DNA from: Granulosicoccus sp965214025
Lineage (GTDB): Bacteria; Pseudomonadota; Gammaproteobacteria; Granulosicoccales; Granulosicoccaceae
Direction: 5' to 3'
DNA: 64,000 bases
Assembly: GCA_965214025.1 (NCBI GenBank)
Contig: CBDCAW010000004.1
Span: forward strand, 1 to 64,000
Shown here: piece by piece, positions 1 to 7,664 of the stretch
Position numbering within the stretch: the first letter of the stretch is position 1
Layout: every line of letters starts with the position of its first letter
The notes under the pieces: model-generated
What the model was told of the DNA's origin: nothing
What the model saw: only the letters and a program-made list of their open reading frames with translations
Databases searched by the model: none
Translations under genes and position numbers: made by a program

Positions 1-96
1 TACTGGCGCTCGAGCAGATGCTGTTATCCGAGCCTGCGAATCATTGACCTATGCAGCAAGCGTTCGCTCGGGGTGGTCAGGCGCTAGTACAAGCTG

Positions 97-1011
97 ATGT
101 CCCGCAGAGATCTCGCGGAATTCCTGTTGCTCGCGGCAATCTGGGGCGGCTCGTTCCTGTTCATGCGAGTCGCTGCTCCCGCCCTGGGCCCAGTCACCTT
201 GATGCTGCTGCGCTGCTCAATCGCCGCGGCCTTCCTGTTGCTCGTTCTAGGCTTGCGAGGCGGCTTGAGTGGTTTGGGTGGCCTGGCCAGGAACGCAGGT
301 AACCTTGCCATCGTCGGTGTGGTCAATTCCGCGATACCGTTTGTCTTGCTCGGTTACGCAACGCTCACTCTGAGCGCCGGTATCACGTCCATCCTGAATT
401 CATTGGCGCCGCTTTGGAGCGCGTTGATCGCGTTCGCCTGGTTTGGCGACCGGCTCACGCGCTCACAATTATGCGGATTGGGTCTGGGAGTGTTCGGAGT
501 CAGCACGCTGGTGGCAGGTGCCGGAAAGTCCGGCGATACCACCACGTTCATGGCCGGGCTGAGTTCCCTGGCCTTGCCATTCACTGCCGCCGTGGCAGCG
601 ACCGCTGCCTATGGGCTGGCGGCGAATTTTTCGCGCCGTCGTCTGCAGGGTGTCGATCCGCTGGTCATCGCCACGGGCAGCCAGCTATCGGCCAGCATGG
701 CGCTGCTGTTACCGGGCCTGTGGCTCTGGCCTGAGACCCATCTCATGAACGGTAGCCTCTGGCTAGCCGTCGTTACCTTGGGCATCGTCTGCACCGGCGT
801 CGCCTACCTGCTGTTCTTTCGCCTCATTCGCAGCGTGGGGCCGACGCGCACCGTTTCCGTGACGTTCGTGATCCCGGTTTTCGGGGTGGCCCTGGGCTGG
901 TGGTTTCTCGATGAGAGAATCACGCTGCTGAGCCTGAGTGGTGCGTTGGTGATCGTGCTCGGTACGGCGCTTGCGACGGGGGTATTGCGAGTGCCGCCAT
1001 GCCGTGTGTGA
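97..1011 (+). CDS. EamA/DMT-family transporter
   Basis: A 304-residue inner-membrane protein of the drug/metabolite transporter superfamily. It starts MSRRDLAEFLLLAAIWGGSFLFM, and the AAIWGGSF stretch is the usual first helix of EamA repeat 1. About ten hydrophobic segments follow in two homologous halves, and the second half ends with the typical FLDERITLLSLSGALVIVLG region. Length and layout match complete family members. Such carriers export amino acids or other small metabolites; the substrate cannot be read from sequence. It stands alone, convergent with the next gene, and 256 bp with no supportable feature separate them. Confidence 0.85.
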   Translation: MSRRDLAEFLLLAAIWGGSFLFMRVAAPALGPVTLMLLRCSIAAAFLLLVLGLRGGLSGLGGLARNAGNLAIVGVVNSAIPFVLLGYATLTLSAGITSILNSLAPLWSALIAFAWFGDRLTRSQLCGLGLGVFGVSTLVAGAGKSGDTTTFMAGLSSLALPFTAAVAATAAYGLAANFSRRRLQGVDPLVIATGSQLSASMALLLPGLWLWPETHLMNGSLWLAVVTLGIVCTGVAYLLFFRLIRSVGPTRTVSVTFVIPVFGVALGWWFLDERITLLSLSGALVIVLGTALATGVLRVPPCRV

Positions 1012-1267
1012 GGGCCCGTACAACAATGAACGATCACCCGGAAGGCGAAGGTAGAGTGGTTGCGGGGCCTACATGGCTTGCTGCCGCTCGGTCCGCAGGA
1101 TGCCTTGCTGGTCCGACGAGGTGCCCGTTGCCGAGCAGGCACTGCGGCGCGATGGCAAGAAGATCGCGACGGAGTCCTACCGAAGTCGGATGGACGACAG
1201 GTCGGCCAAACTGTCACCGGAGTTGCAAGAGGGTGGAGAGACAGGCCCCAGCAGCACCGGAGTTCGT

Positions 1268-1711
1268 CTAGTGCGACGAGCTGTCGAGCGCGGTTCGTCG
1301 GCCTTCGATCAACTTGATCAGGAACCCGGTGGCAGCGCCCCAGACACCGTTCACGAGGAAGGCACCCAGCAGGATGCCCGGATCCCCACCGGCAAACACG
1401 GGCCCGCCCTTTAGCGGCGAGATGATCAACAGGGCCAGCAGCGACGGGAAGATCGCACCGAACAGGAAGGCGAGCGTGTAGTAACGGGCCCCGGTGCCGA
1501 AGCTGTGATGGATGAAGATGAACAGGATGCCCCATACCCCACCCCAGAACGACAGCGAGATCACGGCCGGGATGCCGAGAGGCGGCGCTGCGGCCATGTT
1601 CCATGGGCTGAACGGTGCGATGCCGACGGCGGCTACCACGGCCACGGCGATCTGATGAAACACGAGCGTTGCGACGAAGCCGCTGATGAAGCCGATGAGC
1701 ACTTTCTTCAC
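1268..1711 (-). CDS. Small hypothetical membrane protein, about four TM helices
   Basis: A 147-residue protein starting MKKVLIGFISGFVATLVFHQ. Four hydrophobic stretches are visible (residues about 4-28, 48-68, 78-98 and 112-135), separated by short Gly/Pro-rich loops, with a polar C-terminal tail. It resembles small uncharacterised four-helix membrane proteins of proteobacteria, but I recognise no named family and propose no function. It is convergent with the EamA gene and divergent from the peptidase gene, so it is probably monocistronic. The roughly 200 bp upstream should hold its promoter and that of the peptidase. Confidence 0.65.
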   Translation of the reverse strand: MKKVLIGFISGFVATLVFHQIAVAVVAAVGIAPFSPWNMAAAPPLGIPAVISLSFWGGVWGILFIFIHHSFGTGARYYTLAFLFGAIFPSLLALLIISPLKGGPVFAGGDPGILLGAFLVNGVWGAATGFLIKLIEGRRTALDSSSH

Positions 1712-1914
1712 AGAGTTTTGTCCTTCAGTCGAGGGTGGCTGTGCGTTTTCGATGCACCCGACACGGCGGGTCGCAACGTACCATCCTTGGGACGCCCGAA
1801 CGACCGAAAGCGAGACTTCGCTCTTTCACGCGGCCTTGATCGTGATTCATATGTCGGCCAGCGGCGGAACAGATGTGCGACAGATGAGTCCATTTCCCTT
1901 TGCTTTCGTTCCCG

Positions 1915-3315
1915 ATGCTAATGCGTTTCTTCGTCCTTGTTGTTCTCCTGCTGCTGCCGATCGGTCTGGTATCGAGCTGGCAATTGCTGGACGGTTGGTT
2001 GACCAGGCCGGCCTGGTGGGTACTGACCGGTGAACCACGGCCCGAGGCGCGAGCGCGTGTACTCGCCGCACTGGCTGAGGATACGGAAGTTTCCAGAGGC
2101 ATGCTGGAGCGCTGGCAACGTGCTGGCGATGAAGCGCTGCGGAATCCCTTGCCGATCAGCGATCGCTACAGCGAACAGGTGCACGTATCGGCCGACGCCC
2201 CCTTCGTGGCCGTCTATCGCATTGACGTGGATGCGCCGCGAACCCTGCAGATCGTCAGTACGGTGGCACGTGGCGCCGAGGGTGGCCTGGTGATCGATGT
2301 GCTCAGAGGTGGTGCCAGTGATGCGCGACCTCTGGCATCGTTTGGGCCGACGCTGCAGAACCGGCGCTGGCCGGTGCCCACCGCCGGCACCTATCGGCTC
2401 CGGGTGCAATCGACGATCGGTGCCCGTGGTGGTTTCGGTTTCACCTTCGCCGAGCGGCGGGTGCTCGATTTTCCGGTCGCGACCACAGCCACGGATTCCG
2501 TGCGCAGCCTCTTCGGCGTGGACCGTGACGGGGGCGCGCGGCAACATCATGGTATCGATATCTTCGCGGCGCGTGGCACGTCGATACTGGCGGCAGCCGA
2601 TGGACTGATCACGCGGGTGGGTACCTCGCCTCGCGGCGGCCTGCACATTTGGCACAGTGCCCTCGATGCCGGCGGTGAGTCGATCGGTAGCCTCTACTAC
2701 GCGCACCTGGAAACCGTGAATGTCTCACCGGGTACGCGGGTGAGCCGAGGTGAGGTCATCGGCGCGGTGGGTAACTCCGGCAACGCGATCTCCACGCCAC
2801 CACACTTGCATTTTGGTTGGTATCGCCGCTTCTATGGTCCGACCGATCCGCTGCCCATGGTCGGTAATTCACAGGCACCATCGCCGTCATCGCTCGCAGG
2901 CCACGGTTTGCCACGCTGGCTGGCTGTTGCCGGCACGGTATTGAACCGGCGGGCCGGGCCGGGCACCGGTTTCGAGATCACCGGAACGCAGCGTGCGGGG
3001 GAGCTGGTGCAGGTCGCCGGGACCAGTGGCGCCTGGGCACGCCTCATCGATGCGGATGGCAGCACCTCGTTCGTGGCCAGCGAGCTGCTCGCGCCGCCTG
3101 AAGCGCGTGTGACGACGCTTTCAGCCGATGGCGATCTGCTCACCGAACCTGTGAGCGGTGCGCCACAGATCGTGTCACTGTTGGTCGGTGAGCAAGTGGC
3201 GGTGCTCGGCACCTGGGGAGGCTACCGGCTGCTTCGATCGGCTGTGGGGCGGTTGGGTTGGATGCTGGACGAGCCGGCTGATGACGAGCCGGTGGCGACG
3301 CCTGGGCAGGAGTGA
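1915..3315 (+). CDS. M23-family murein endopeptidase with SH3-like domain
   Basis: A cell-envelope metallopeptidase expected to cleave peptidoglycan cross-bridges. After an N-terminal hydrophobic anchor (MLMRFFVLVVLLLLPIGLV) and a region of unknown fold, the LytM/M23 domain lies at about residues 200-310. It has the zinc ligands HHGID (HxxxD) and HLHFG (HxH), plus the typical VGNSGN turn, so it looks catalytically competent. A C-terminal part with RRAGPGTGFEITG and WARL resembles a bacterial SH3 cell-wall-binding domain. The frame is open from a TTG at 1900, but ATG at 1915 or 1921 begins directly at the signal anchor and is preferred. It has no obvious operon partner. Confidence 0.85.
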   Translation: MLMRFFVLVVLLLLPIGLVSSWQLLDGWLTRPAWWVLTGEPRPEARARVLAALAEDTEVSRGMLERWQRAGDEALRNPLPISDRYSEQVHVSADAPFVAVYRIDVDAPRTLQIVSTVARGAEGGLVIDVLRGGASDARPLASFGPTLQNRRWPVPTAGTYRLRVQSTIGARGGFGFTFAERRVLDFPVATTATDSVRSLFGVDRDGGARQHHGIDIFAARGTSILAAADGLITRVGTSPRGGLHIWHSALDAGGESIGSLYYAHLETVNVSPGTRVSRGEVIGAVGNSGNAISTPPHLHFGWYRRFYGPTDPLPMVGNSQAPSPSSLAGHGLPRWLAVAGTVLNRRAGPGTGFEITGTQRAGELVQVAGTSGAWARLIDADGSTSFVASELLAPPEARVTTLSADGDLLTEPVSGAPQIVSLLVGEQVAVLGTWGGYRLLRSAVGRLGWMLDEPADDEPVATPGQE

Positions 3316-3532
3316 GTCCAGGTTGATCCCGACTGTCGTTCTGACGCCGAAGGCACGGAAGACGAAGGTGTCGCGATGAGGTCGAGCCTGACGTACATGT
3401 CGATGGCGGCACTGCAATTCGTTGGGTTGGACGCTTGCCGATTGCTAGACCGGTTCCCGCTTCTTCCTCGGAGTTGGGTTTGAGACGATCTAGACCGTTA
3501 ACGCGGTGGGTTGTCGCGGAGTTGCCGGTGGC

Positions 3533-3561
3533 TTGCAAGCAGGCAGATGAGTGACTATTAT
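3533..3561 (+). promoter_or_regulatory. Candidate sigma70 promoter of hipBA
   Basis: A -35 element TTGCAA at 3533-3538 and a -10 element TATTAT at 3556-3561 are separated by exactly 17 bp. The predicted start site near 3568 falls inside the inverted repeat at 3564-3588. This is the clearest sigma70-like promoter noticed in the window. Confidence 0.55.
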
Positions 3562-3563
3562 AT

Positions 3564-3588
3564 TAGGCATTATTCGTAATTATGCCTA
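3564..3588. promoter_or_regulatory. Candidate HipB operator (inverted repeat)
   Basis: TAGGCAT (3564-3570) and ATGCCTA (3582-3588) form a perfect 7-bp inverted repeat with an 11-bp AT-rich spacer. It begins just after the predicted -10 box and covers the presumed transcription start, where an autorepressing HipB would block the promoter. It also covers the first possible start codon of hipB (3582), which slightly favours the ATG at 3594. The role is inferred from HipB biology. Confidence 0.5.
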
Positions 3589-3926
3589 CTATAATGAGCA
3601 AATTCGCTGTGCCAGCACAAGTTTCCGAACGTGTCACTCTGCTCGGTCAACGTATTCGGATCGCCCGGATTCGTCGTGGCTGGTCGGTCACCGATCTTGC
3701 CGATAAAGCGGGTATCAATCGCAATACACTCACCGCCCTCGAGCTGGGCAAGTCGGGTACCGCTGTCGGTGTGTGCTTCACCGTCCTCTGGGTACTTGGT
3801 CTCGACAAGTCGCTGGACGCCGTTGCCGAGCCGGATGCCGACCTGCACGGCAAGGCACTCGAGGCATCGCGTCGCCCGTTACGAGCGGGCAGAACAAGGA
3901 ATGCTGGCGACGACTATGATTTCTGA
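3582..3926 (+). CDS. hipB: HipB-like XRE-family antitoxin/repressor
   Basis: A 114-residue DNA-binding protein with an HTH_3 domain at about residues 22-80: LGQRIRIARIRRGWSVTDLA, then AGINRNTLTALELGK, the usual recognition helix. It lies directly upstream of and overlaps a HipA-like kinase gene, which defines it as the antitoxin and autorepressor of a type II module. The C-terminal tail after residue 90 is polar and probably flexible. ATG codons occur at 3582 and 3594; no good Shine-Dalgarno separates them, and the operator covers the first. The upstream promoter and palindrome support negative autoregulation. Confidence 0.75.
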   Translation: MPTIMSKFAVPAQVSERVTLLGQRIRIARIRRGWSVTDLADKAGINRNTLTALELGKSGTAVGVCFTVLWVLGLDKSLDAVAEPDADLHGKALEASRRPLRAGRTRNAGDDYDF

Positions 3927-5178
3927 ACGTGAGGCCTACGTCCATGTTCAGCTTCCCGACACTCTGGAGACGGTAGCGGCGGCGTTGATCAGAGTGCAGA
4001 CATTGCCGGACGGGACGCAGATAGGCCGCTTTCGCTATGGCGACCGATATCTGGCAAGATCCGATGCGATTGCCTTCGATCCGTTCGAATTACCGCTGTC
4101 CAGAAGCGTGTTCGAGTTCACGCAACTCGGCGGCATCCCCGGTGCTGTGCGCGATGCGAGTCCCGATGCTTGGGGGCGGCGTGTCATCGAACACCGGCTC
4201 GAACGCAGTGCCGCCGATCTCCAGGAAATTGACTACCTACTCCATGGGCCTCAGGACGGCGCGGGCTGTTTGAGCTTTGGTTTGACTCCTGAACCTTCTG
4301 CGGCCACAAGGCAGTACAACAGATCAGATCAGCTTGCTGCATTGATCACCGCCTCGCAAGCGATAGAATCTGGCCAGCCGGTGGCACCTCATCTTCTCCG
4401 GCAGCTCGAACCCGGCACCAGCATGGGAGGTGCGCGCCCCAAGGCCACGATTGAATTCGAGCAGGCCCTCTGGCTCGGCAAGTTTCCGGCGAAGGATGAT
4501 CGCTCGAATCTTCAGCGAATCGAATTCGCCACGCTTGATCTGGCGCGGCGGTGCGGCCTGGACGTCACGGAGGCCCGATTGCAACGCGTGGGCAGCGGGG
4601 ATGTGCTCATGCTGAAGCGATTCGATCGTGATCTTGCGAATGGTGGCTACCTGCGCTTCGGCCTTGTCAGCGGTCTGACTGTGCTTGGGTGCGACGACAA
4701 CTACCTGGCCAGAGAGCGCTGGTCATACCTTCTCCTAGCCGACAACTTACGGCGCTGGTCAGAAAAGCCGATGGATGATTGTCGGGAATTGTTCAGGCGG
4801 ATGGTGTTCAACGCCGCTGTGACCAACAACGACGATCATCCACGTAATCATGCCTTGCTGTGCAGGCAACGCGGCTGGCGATTGTCGCCAGCTTACGACC
4901 TTGTCCCGGCGCCGGTGATCAGCCTGGAAAGGCGCGATCTGGCGATGACAATCGGTACTTATAATCGCACGGCCAGCATCTATAATCTGATCTCCCAATC
5001 GGATCGCTTTGGCTTGTCGAAGCACAACGCACGTGTGGAGATTGATCAGGTGATTGACGTGGTTGGGCAATGGCGGGAAAGCTTTCGTGCTTGTGGTGTA
5101 TCGAGTAGGGATATAGAACACATCGCATCGGCTATGCTGCCTGCGTGTTTCTTTTTTGAAGCAAGGCCGGATGCTTGA
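3916..5178 (+). CDS. hipA: HipA-like serine/threonine kinase toxin
   Basis: A 420-residue protein, close to the usual 410-440 of HipA. The family inactivates aminoacyl-tRNA synthetases (GltX in E. coli) by phosphorylation and induces growth arrest. Visible elements are an N-terminal subdomain; GGARPKATIE, probably the Gly-rich ATP-binding loop, near residue 175; VLMLKRFDR (core lysine region) near 230; a catalytic loop NNDDHPRNHALL near 300; and SPAYDLVP, the metal-binding aspartate, near 325. All key motifs look intact. The start overlaps the end of hipB by 11 bp (alternative ATG at 3901), implying translational coupling. The open frame extends far upstream but would run through hipB, so it was trimmed. 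Confidence 0.8.
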   Translation: MISEREAYVHVQLPDTLETVAAALIRVQTLPDGTQIGRFRYGDRYLARSDAIAFDPFELPLSRSVFEFTQLGGIPGAVRDASPDAWGRRVIEHRLERSAADLQEIDYLLHGPQDGAGCLSFGLTPEPSAATRQYNRSDQLAALITASQAIESGQPVAPHLLRQLEPGTSMGGARPKATIEFEQALWLGKFPAKDDRSNLQRIEFATLDLARRCGLDVTEARLQRVGSGDVLMLKRFDRDLANGGYLRFGLVSGLTVLGCDDNYLARERWSYLLLADNLRRWSEKPMDDCRELFRRMVFNAAVTNNDDHPRNHALLCRQRGWRLSPAYDLVPAPVISLERRDLAMTIGTYNRTASIYNLISQSDRFGLSKHNARVEIDQVIDVVGQWRESFRACGVSSRDIEHIASAMLPACFFFEARPDA

Positions 5179-5348
5179 GCAGACGACCGTCAGATGATGT
5201 TGCCCAGTTGACCATCGTTCCTGCGCGTGGGCATCAGTATTGCTCTCTGGCTCACCGACGGTACGTTGGACAACAAGTGGTCAGGTTGCCTTCCACGTCT
5301 TTAATTGGCGTTCTGTGCAGGTTCGCGTAGTCCAGCAGATGTTATGTG

Positions 5349-5795
5349 ATGAATGCCGATGAACCTTATTATCGCTACTTCGAGGACTTTCGCCATGTCT
5401 CAAAGTTAGTCTACGACGGGTTTGGTCAAGAGGGCGGTACGGCCCATACAGACATCGTCAAGTGCAGTAGCAAGGGGTTTCCAACTGGCAGACAAGGCGC
5501 TGAGCTCGTCCATAACTGCGCTGACTATCTAAAACAACAGATCACTCAGTATATGCCGCGGCTTATCATTTGTAACGGCAGCCCAGTATCGAGATATATT
5601 CAGGATGAATTTCCACGAAATGATGATTCCACCAACACTCAAACCAGTTATTGGGCAACTGTCGAAGACATTGATATGTGCGTGATTCTGACAGGCTTTA
5701 TAGGGCGAATAGACAATTACTCGCGGCGGCGTCTCGGTGTGGAAATTGAAGCGCGTTTGACTGAGTCAGAGCAGCGCTTCGCTACTCTGCGGTGA
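5349..5795 (+). CDS. Uracil-DNA-glycosylase-superfamily-like protein, possibly partial
   Basis: A 148-residue ORF whose base composition is noticeably more AT-rich than its neighbours. The stretch DIVKCSSKGFPTGRQGAELV, then a conserved-looking cysteine in HNCADYLKQQI and PRLIICNGSPVSRYI, resembles the central part of family 4/5 uracil-DNA glycosylases, where a VKC motif is followed by a cysteine, a C-YL helix and a P-IIV-LG strand. The N-terminal GEAPG-type active-site motif is not visible. The protein is therefore either a divergent superfamily member without that chemistry or a fragment. It was probably acquired together with hipBA. GTG at 5346 is an alternative start. Confidence 0.4.
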   Translation: MNADEPYYRYFEDFRHVSKLVYDGFGQEGGTAHTDIVKCSSKGFPTGRQGAELVHNCADYLKQQITQYMPRLIICNGSPVSRYIQDEFPRNDDSTNTQTSYWATVEDIDMCVILTGFIGRIDNYSRRRLGVEIEARLTESEQRFATLR

Positions 5796-5863
5796 ATCTG
5801 TCCGATGAAGACGGCGATCGAGCAGATCAATGGTCGTGGCACGCTGTAATTCCGCTCGCGTAG

Positions 5864-6001
5864 TCAGGCATCCTGATGTCGCAGATTGGCCCTGTTGCGC
5901 CACGACACCGCGACCAGCCCACCGATGACGAACGCTACCCCCAGCAAGTCGATCGTGCCAGTGAAAAAAATCCATGACACCTGAGTCAGGTACAAAAAGA
6001 T
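5864..6001 (-). pseudogene. Remnant of a membrane protein C-terminus
   Basis: Reading the minus strand, a 45-codon stretch ends in a TGA stop (5864-5866). It encodes a convincing last membrane helix and tail: TGTIDLLGVAFVIGGLVAVS followed by WRNRANLRHQDA. No credible start codon or upstream continuation is present, so I read it as the 3' remnant of a lost gene. The family cannot be named from so little. The longer minus-strand ORF in another frame over this spot (5766-6038) has no such character. Confidence 0.3.
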
Positions 6002-6104
6002 CGCTCGAGTCGATGCGCTGATCTTTCTCGAAGATCACGAGTTCACCGGCTCAGGTCCGGTCGCGATCGATCGCCCCAATCGACGATGGTGCTCGATCGC
6101 ACGG

Positions 6105-6431
6105 TTGGTGGTTTCAAGTTCGCTGACCTACAAGATCACAGGCTTCGCCGATAAGCATGCCTGCATCGCTCCCGGCTGGTACAAGTGGACCAATGCACTG
6201 AAGGAGTTCGGTGCCAAGGCCTGCCCGCCGGACAATGTCGGCCACATGGACATGGTGGTCTACCTGGTGGAAACCGGTGGCGTTCGAACTCTGATCTGGG
6301 GCGACAATCGGCACGACCCGGCACCATGCTTCCGGGAGGCCGTGGGGCAGGTGGATGCAATGTCAACGTCGTGTTGGCTTGAGGCAGTGTGCGGCGCCCG
6401 GCAGGTATTGCATGTGCATGTCAACTCTTGA
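6105..6431 (+). CDS. Hypothetical ORF in decayed intergenic stretch
   Basis: A 108-codon ORF opening with TTG. The first 75 residues (containing ITGFADKHACIAPGWYKWTN and PPDNVGHMDMVVYLVETGG) look protein-like in composition, but the last 30 residues do not. No family is recognised. A second, shorter frame starting at ATG 6087 also looks coding for about 20 codons before a stop, so this may be the frameshifted leftover of a gene. The rest of 5796-6524 shows only the membrane-protein remnant and nothing else I can support. Confidence 0.25.
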   Translation: MVVSSSLTYKITGFADKHACIAPGWYKWTNALKEFGAKACPPDNVGHMDMVVYLVETGGVRTLIWGDNRHDPAPCFREAVGQVDAMSTSCWLEAVCGARQVLHVHVNS

Positions 6432-6524
6432 ACTTTCACGCCTGACGCACTCGAAAATTCTTCCATCGTCGATCGAGCGCACCAATGATCTATTCTGGTC
6501 ACCTGCGCTGCTAACCTCATACTC

Positions 6525-7655
6525 ATGAAAACCTCATCGATCGCCACCATTGCCGTTGCTGCCGTCCTCTTGCTGTGGATGCTCAGCGGTCTGGTAGGTG
6601 GAGAGGAGGATGGGCAGACTCCACAGGCCACCGACAAGCCGGATGCCTTGATGAAGGTGGAGGTGAAGCCGATCACGCTCTCGCCCACCGATCGAGAGGT
6701 GGTCCTCCAAGGGCAGCTCGATCCCTGGCGGCAGGTCGATGTGCGGTCGAAAGTCAGTGGAACGGTCGTCCGTATCGCGGTCGAGAAGGGCGACCGCGTG
6801 GAAGAAGGCTCGTTGCTGGTGGAGCTTGATCCGGGCAGCCTGGAAACCGATCTCCTGGAAGCGCGGGCACGCCTGAAGTCGGCTGCCAGCGAAGAGCAGG
6901 CGGCAGCCTCGCTCCAAAGCCAGGGCTTGCAGGGCCAGGTGCAGCTTGAACAACTCAGGGCACAGCTGGAGACGGCTCGTGCGCAGCTCGCCCGGGCCAG
7001 GCGGGCGAAGCGCGATACCCGTATCGTCGCGCCCTTCGCCGCCGCGATCAACGAACTGCCCATCGAGATCGGTCAATTGATTCAGATCGGCGATGTGGTT
7101 GCCGCCCTGGTCGACGACAGCCGCCTGAAGGCCAGCGCACAGGCCGCCCAGCAGAACGTGGCGGAACTGGACAAAGGCCAGCCGATGACGGTGGAGCTGA
7201 TCAACGGCAACCAGCTTGACGGCACCGTGACGTTCATCTCGCCGCTGGCGGACAGTCGGAGCCGCAGCTTCCGTATCGAAGCGCGTGTTAGCAACCCTGA
7301 TGGCAAGCTGGCCGCCGGCGTCAGTGCCACGCTCAGGGTACCGGTGGAGAAGCTGCGCGCAGCGTTCATCAGCCCGTCAGCGTTTTCCCTCGATGATGCG
7401 GGCACGCTGGGGGTGAAGCTGGTGAACGCCGACGACAAGGTGGTGTTTCAGCCTGTCAGGTTATTGCGCAGCGATCTCGACGGCGCCTGGGTAGCCGATA
7501 TCCCGGCAGGTGCGCGTCTGATCACGCTGGGGCAGGGCTTCGTCAGTGTCGGCGAGCAGGTGGAACCGAGCGAGGCGCAGGCTGAGCCGGTGGTGAACGA
7601 ATCGATGCGCAGTGAACCCTCTGCAGGCGAGACTGATGATGCCGGTGCCCTGTAA
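6525..7655 (+). CDS. RND efflux periplasmic adaptor (HlyD/MFP family)
   Basis: A 376-residue membrane-fusion protein linking an inner-membrane RND pump to an outer-membrane channel. An N-terminal hydrophobic anchor (about residues 5-23) is followed by the biotinyl-lipoyl-like half-motif WRQVDVRSKVSGTVVRIAVE with GDRVEEGSLLVELD. An Ala/Gln/Leu-rich alpha-hairpin of the expected coiled-coil type spans about 105-165, then come the second lipoyl half and the beta-barrel region. The acidic C-terminal tail looks disordered. It lies 9 bp upstream of the RND permease gene, clearly in one operon. No TolC-like channel gene is adjacent, so a channel encoded elsewhere must be used. Confidence 0.88.
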   Translation: MKTSSIATIAVAAVLLLWMLSGLVGGEEDGQTPQATDKPDALMKVEVKPITLSPTDREVVLQGQLDPWRQVDVRSKVSGTVVRIAVEKGDRVEEGSLLVELDPGSLETDLLEARARLKSAASEEQAAASLQSQGLQGQVQLEQLRAQLETARAQLARARRAKRDTRIVAPFAAAINELPIEIGQLIQIGDVVAALVDDSRLKASAQAAQQNVAELDKGQPMTVELINGNQLDGTVTFISPLADSRSRSFRIEARVSNPDGKLAAGVSATLRVPVEKLRAAFISPSAFSLDDAGTLGVKLVNADDKVVFQPVRLLRSDLDGAWVADIPAGARLITLGQGFVSVGEQVEPSEAQAEPVVNESMRSEPSAGETDDAGAL

Positions 7656-7664
7656 CTTCCTACG

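Noticed and set aside
1012..1267. Several overlapping short ORFs between the EamA gene and the small membrane protein gene
   Set aside because: They extend into neighbouring genes in the wrong frame and show no recognisable motifs.
3631..3900. N-terminal extension of the HipA frame to 3631
   Set aside because: It overlaps hipB in another frame and has no HipA-like sequence; HipA homology begins near 3916.
5766..6038. A 90-codon minus-strand ORF
   Set aside because: Its frame lacks protein-like character, while another frame over the same bases encodes a clear membrane-protein end.
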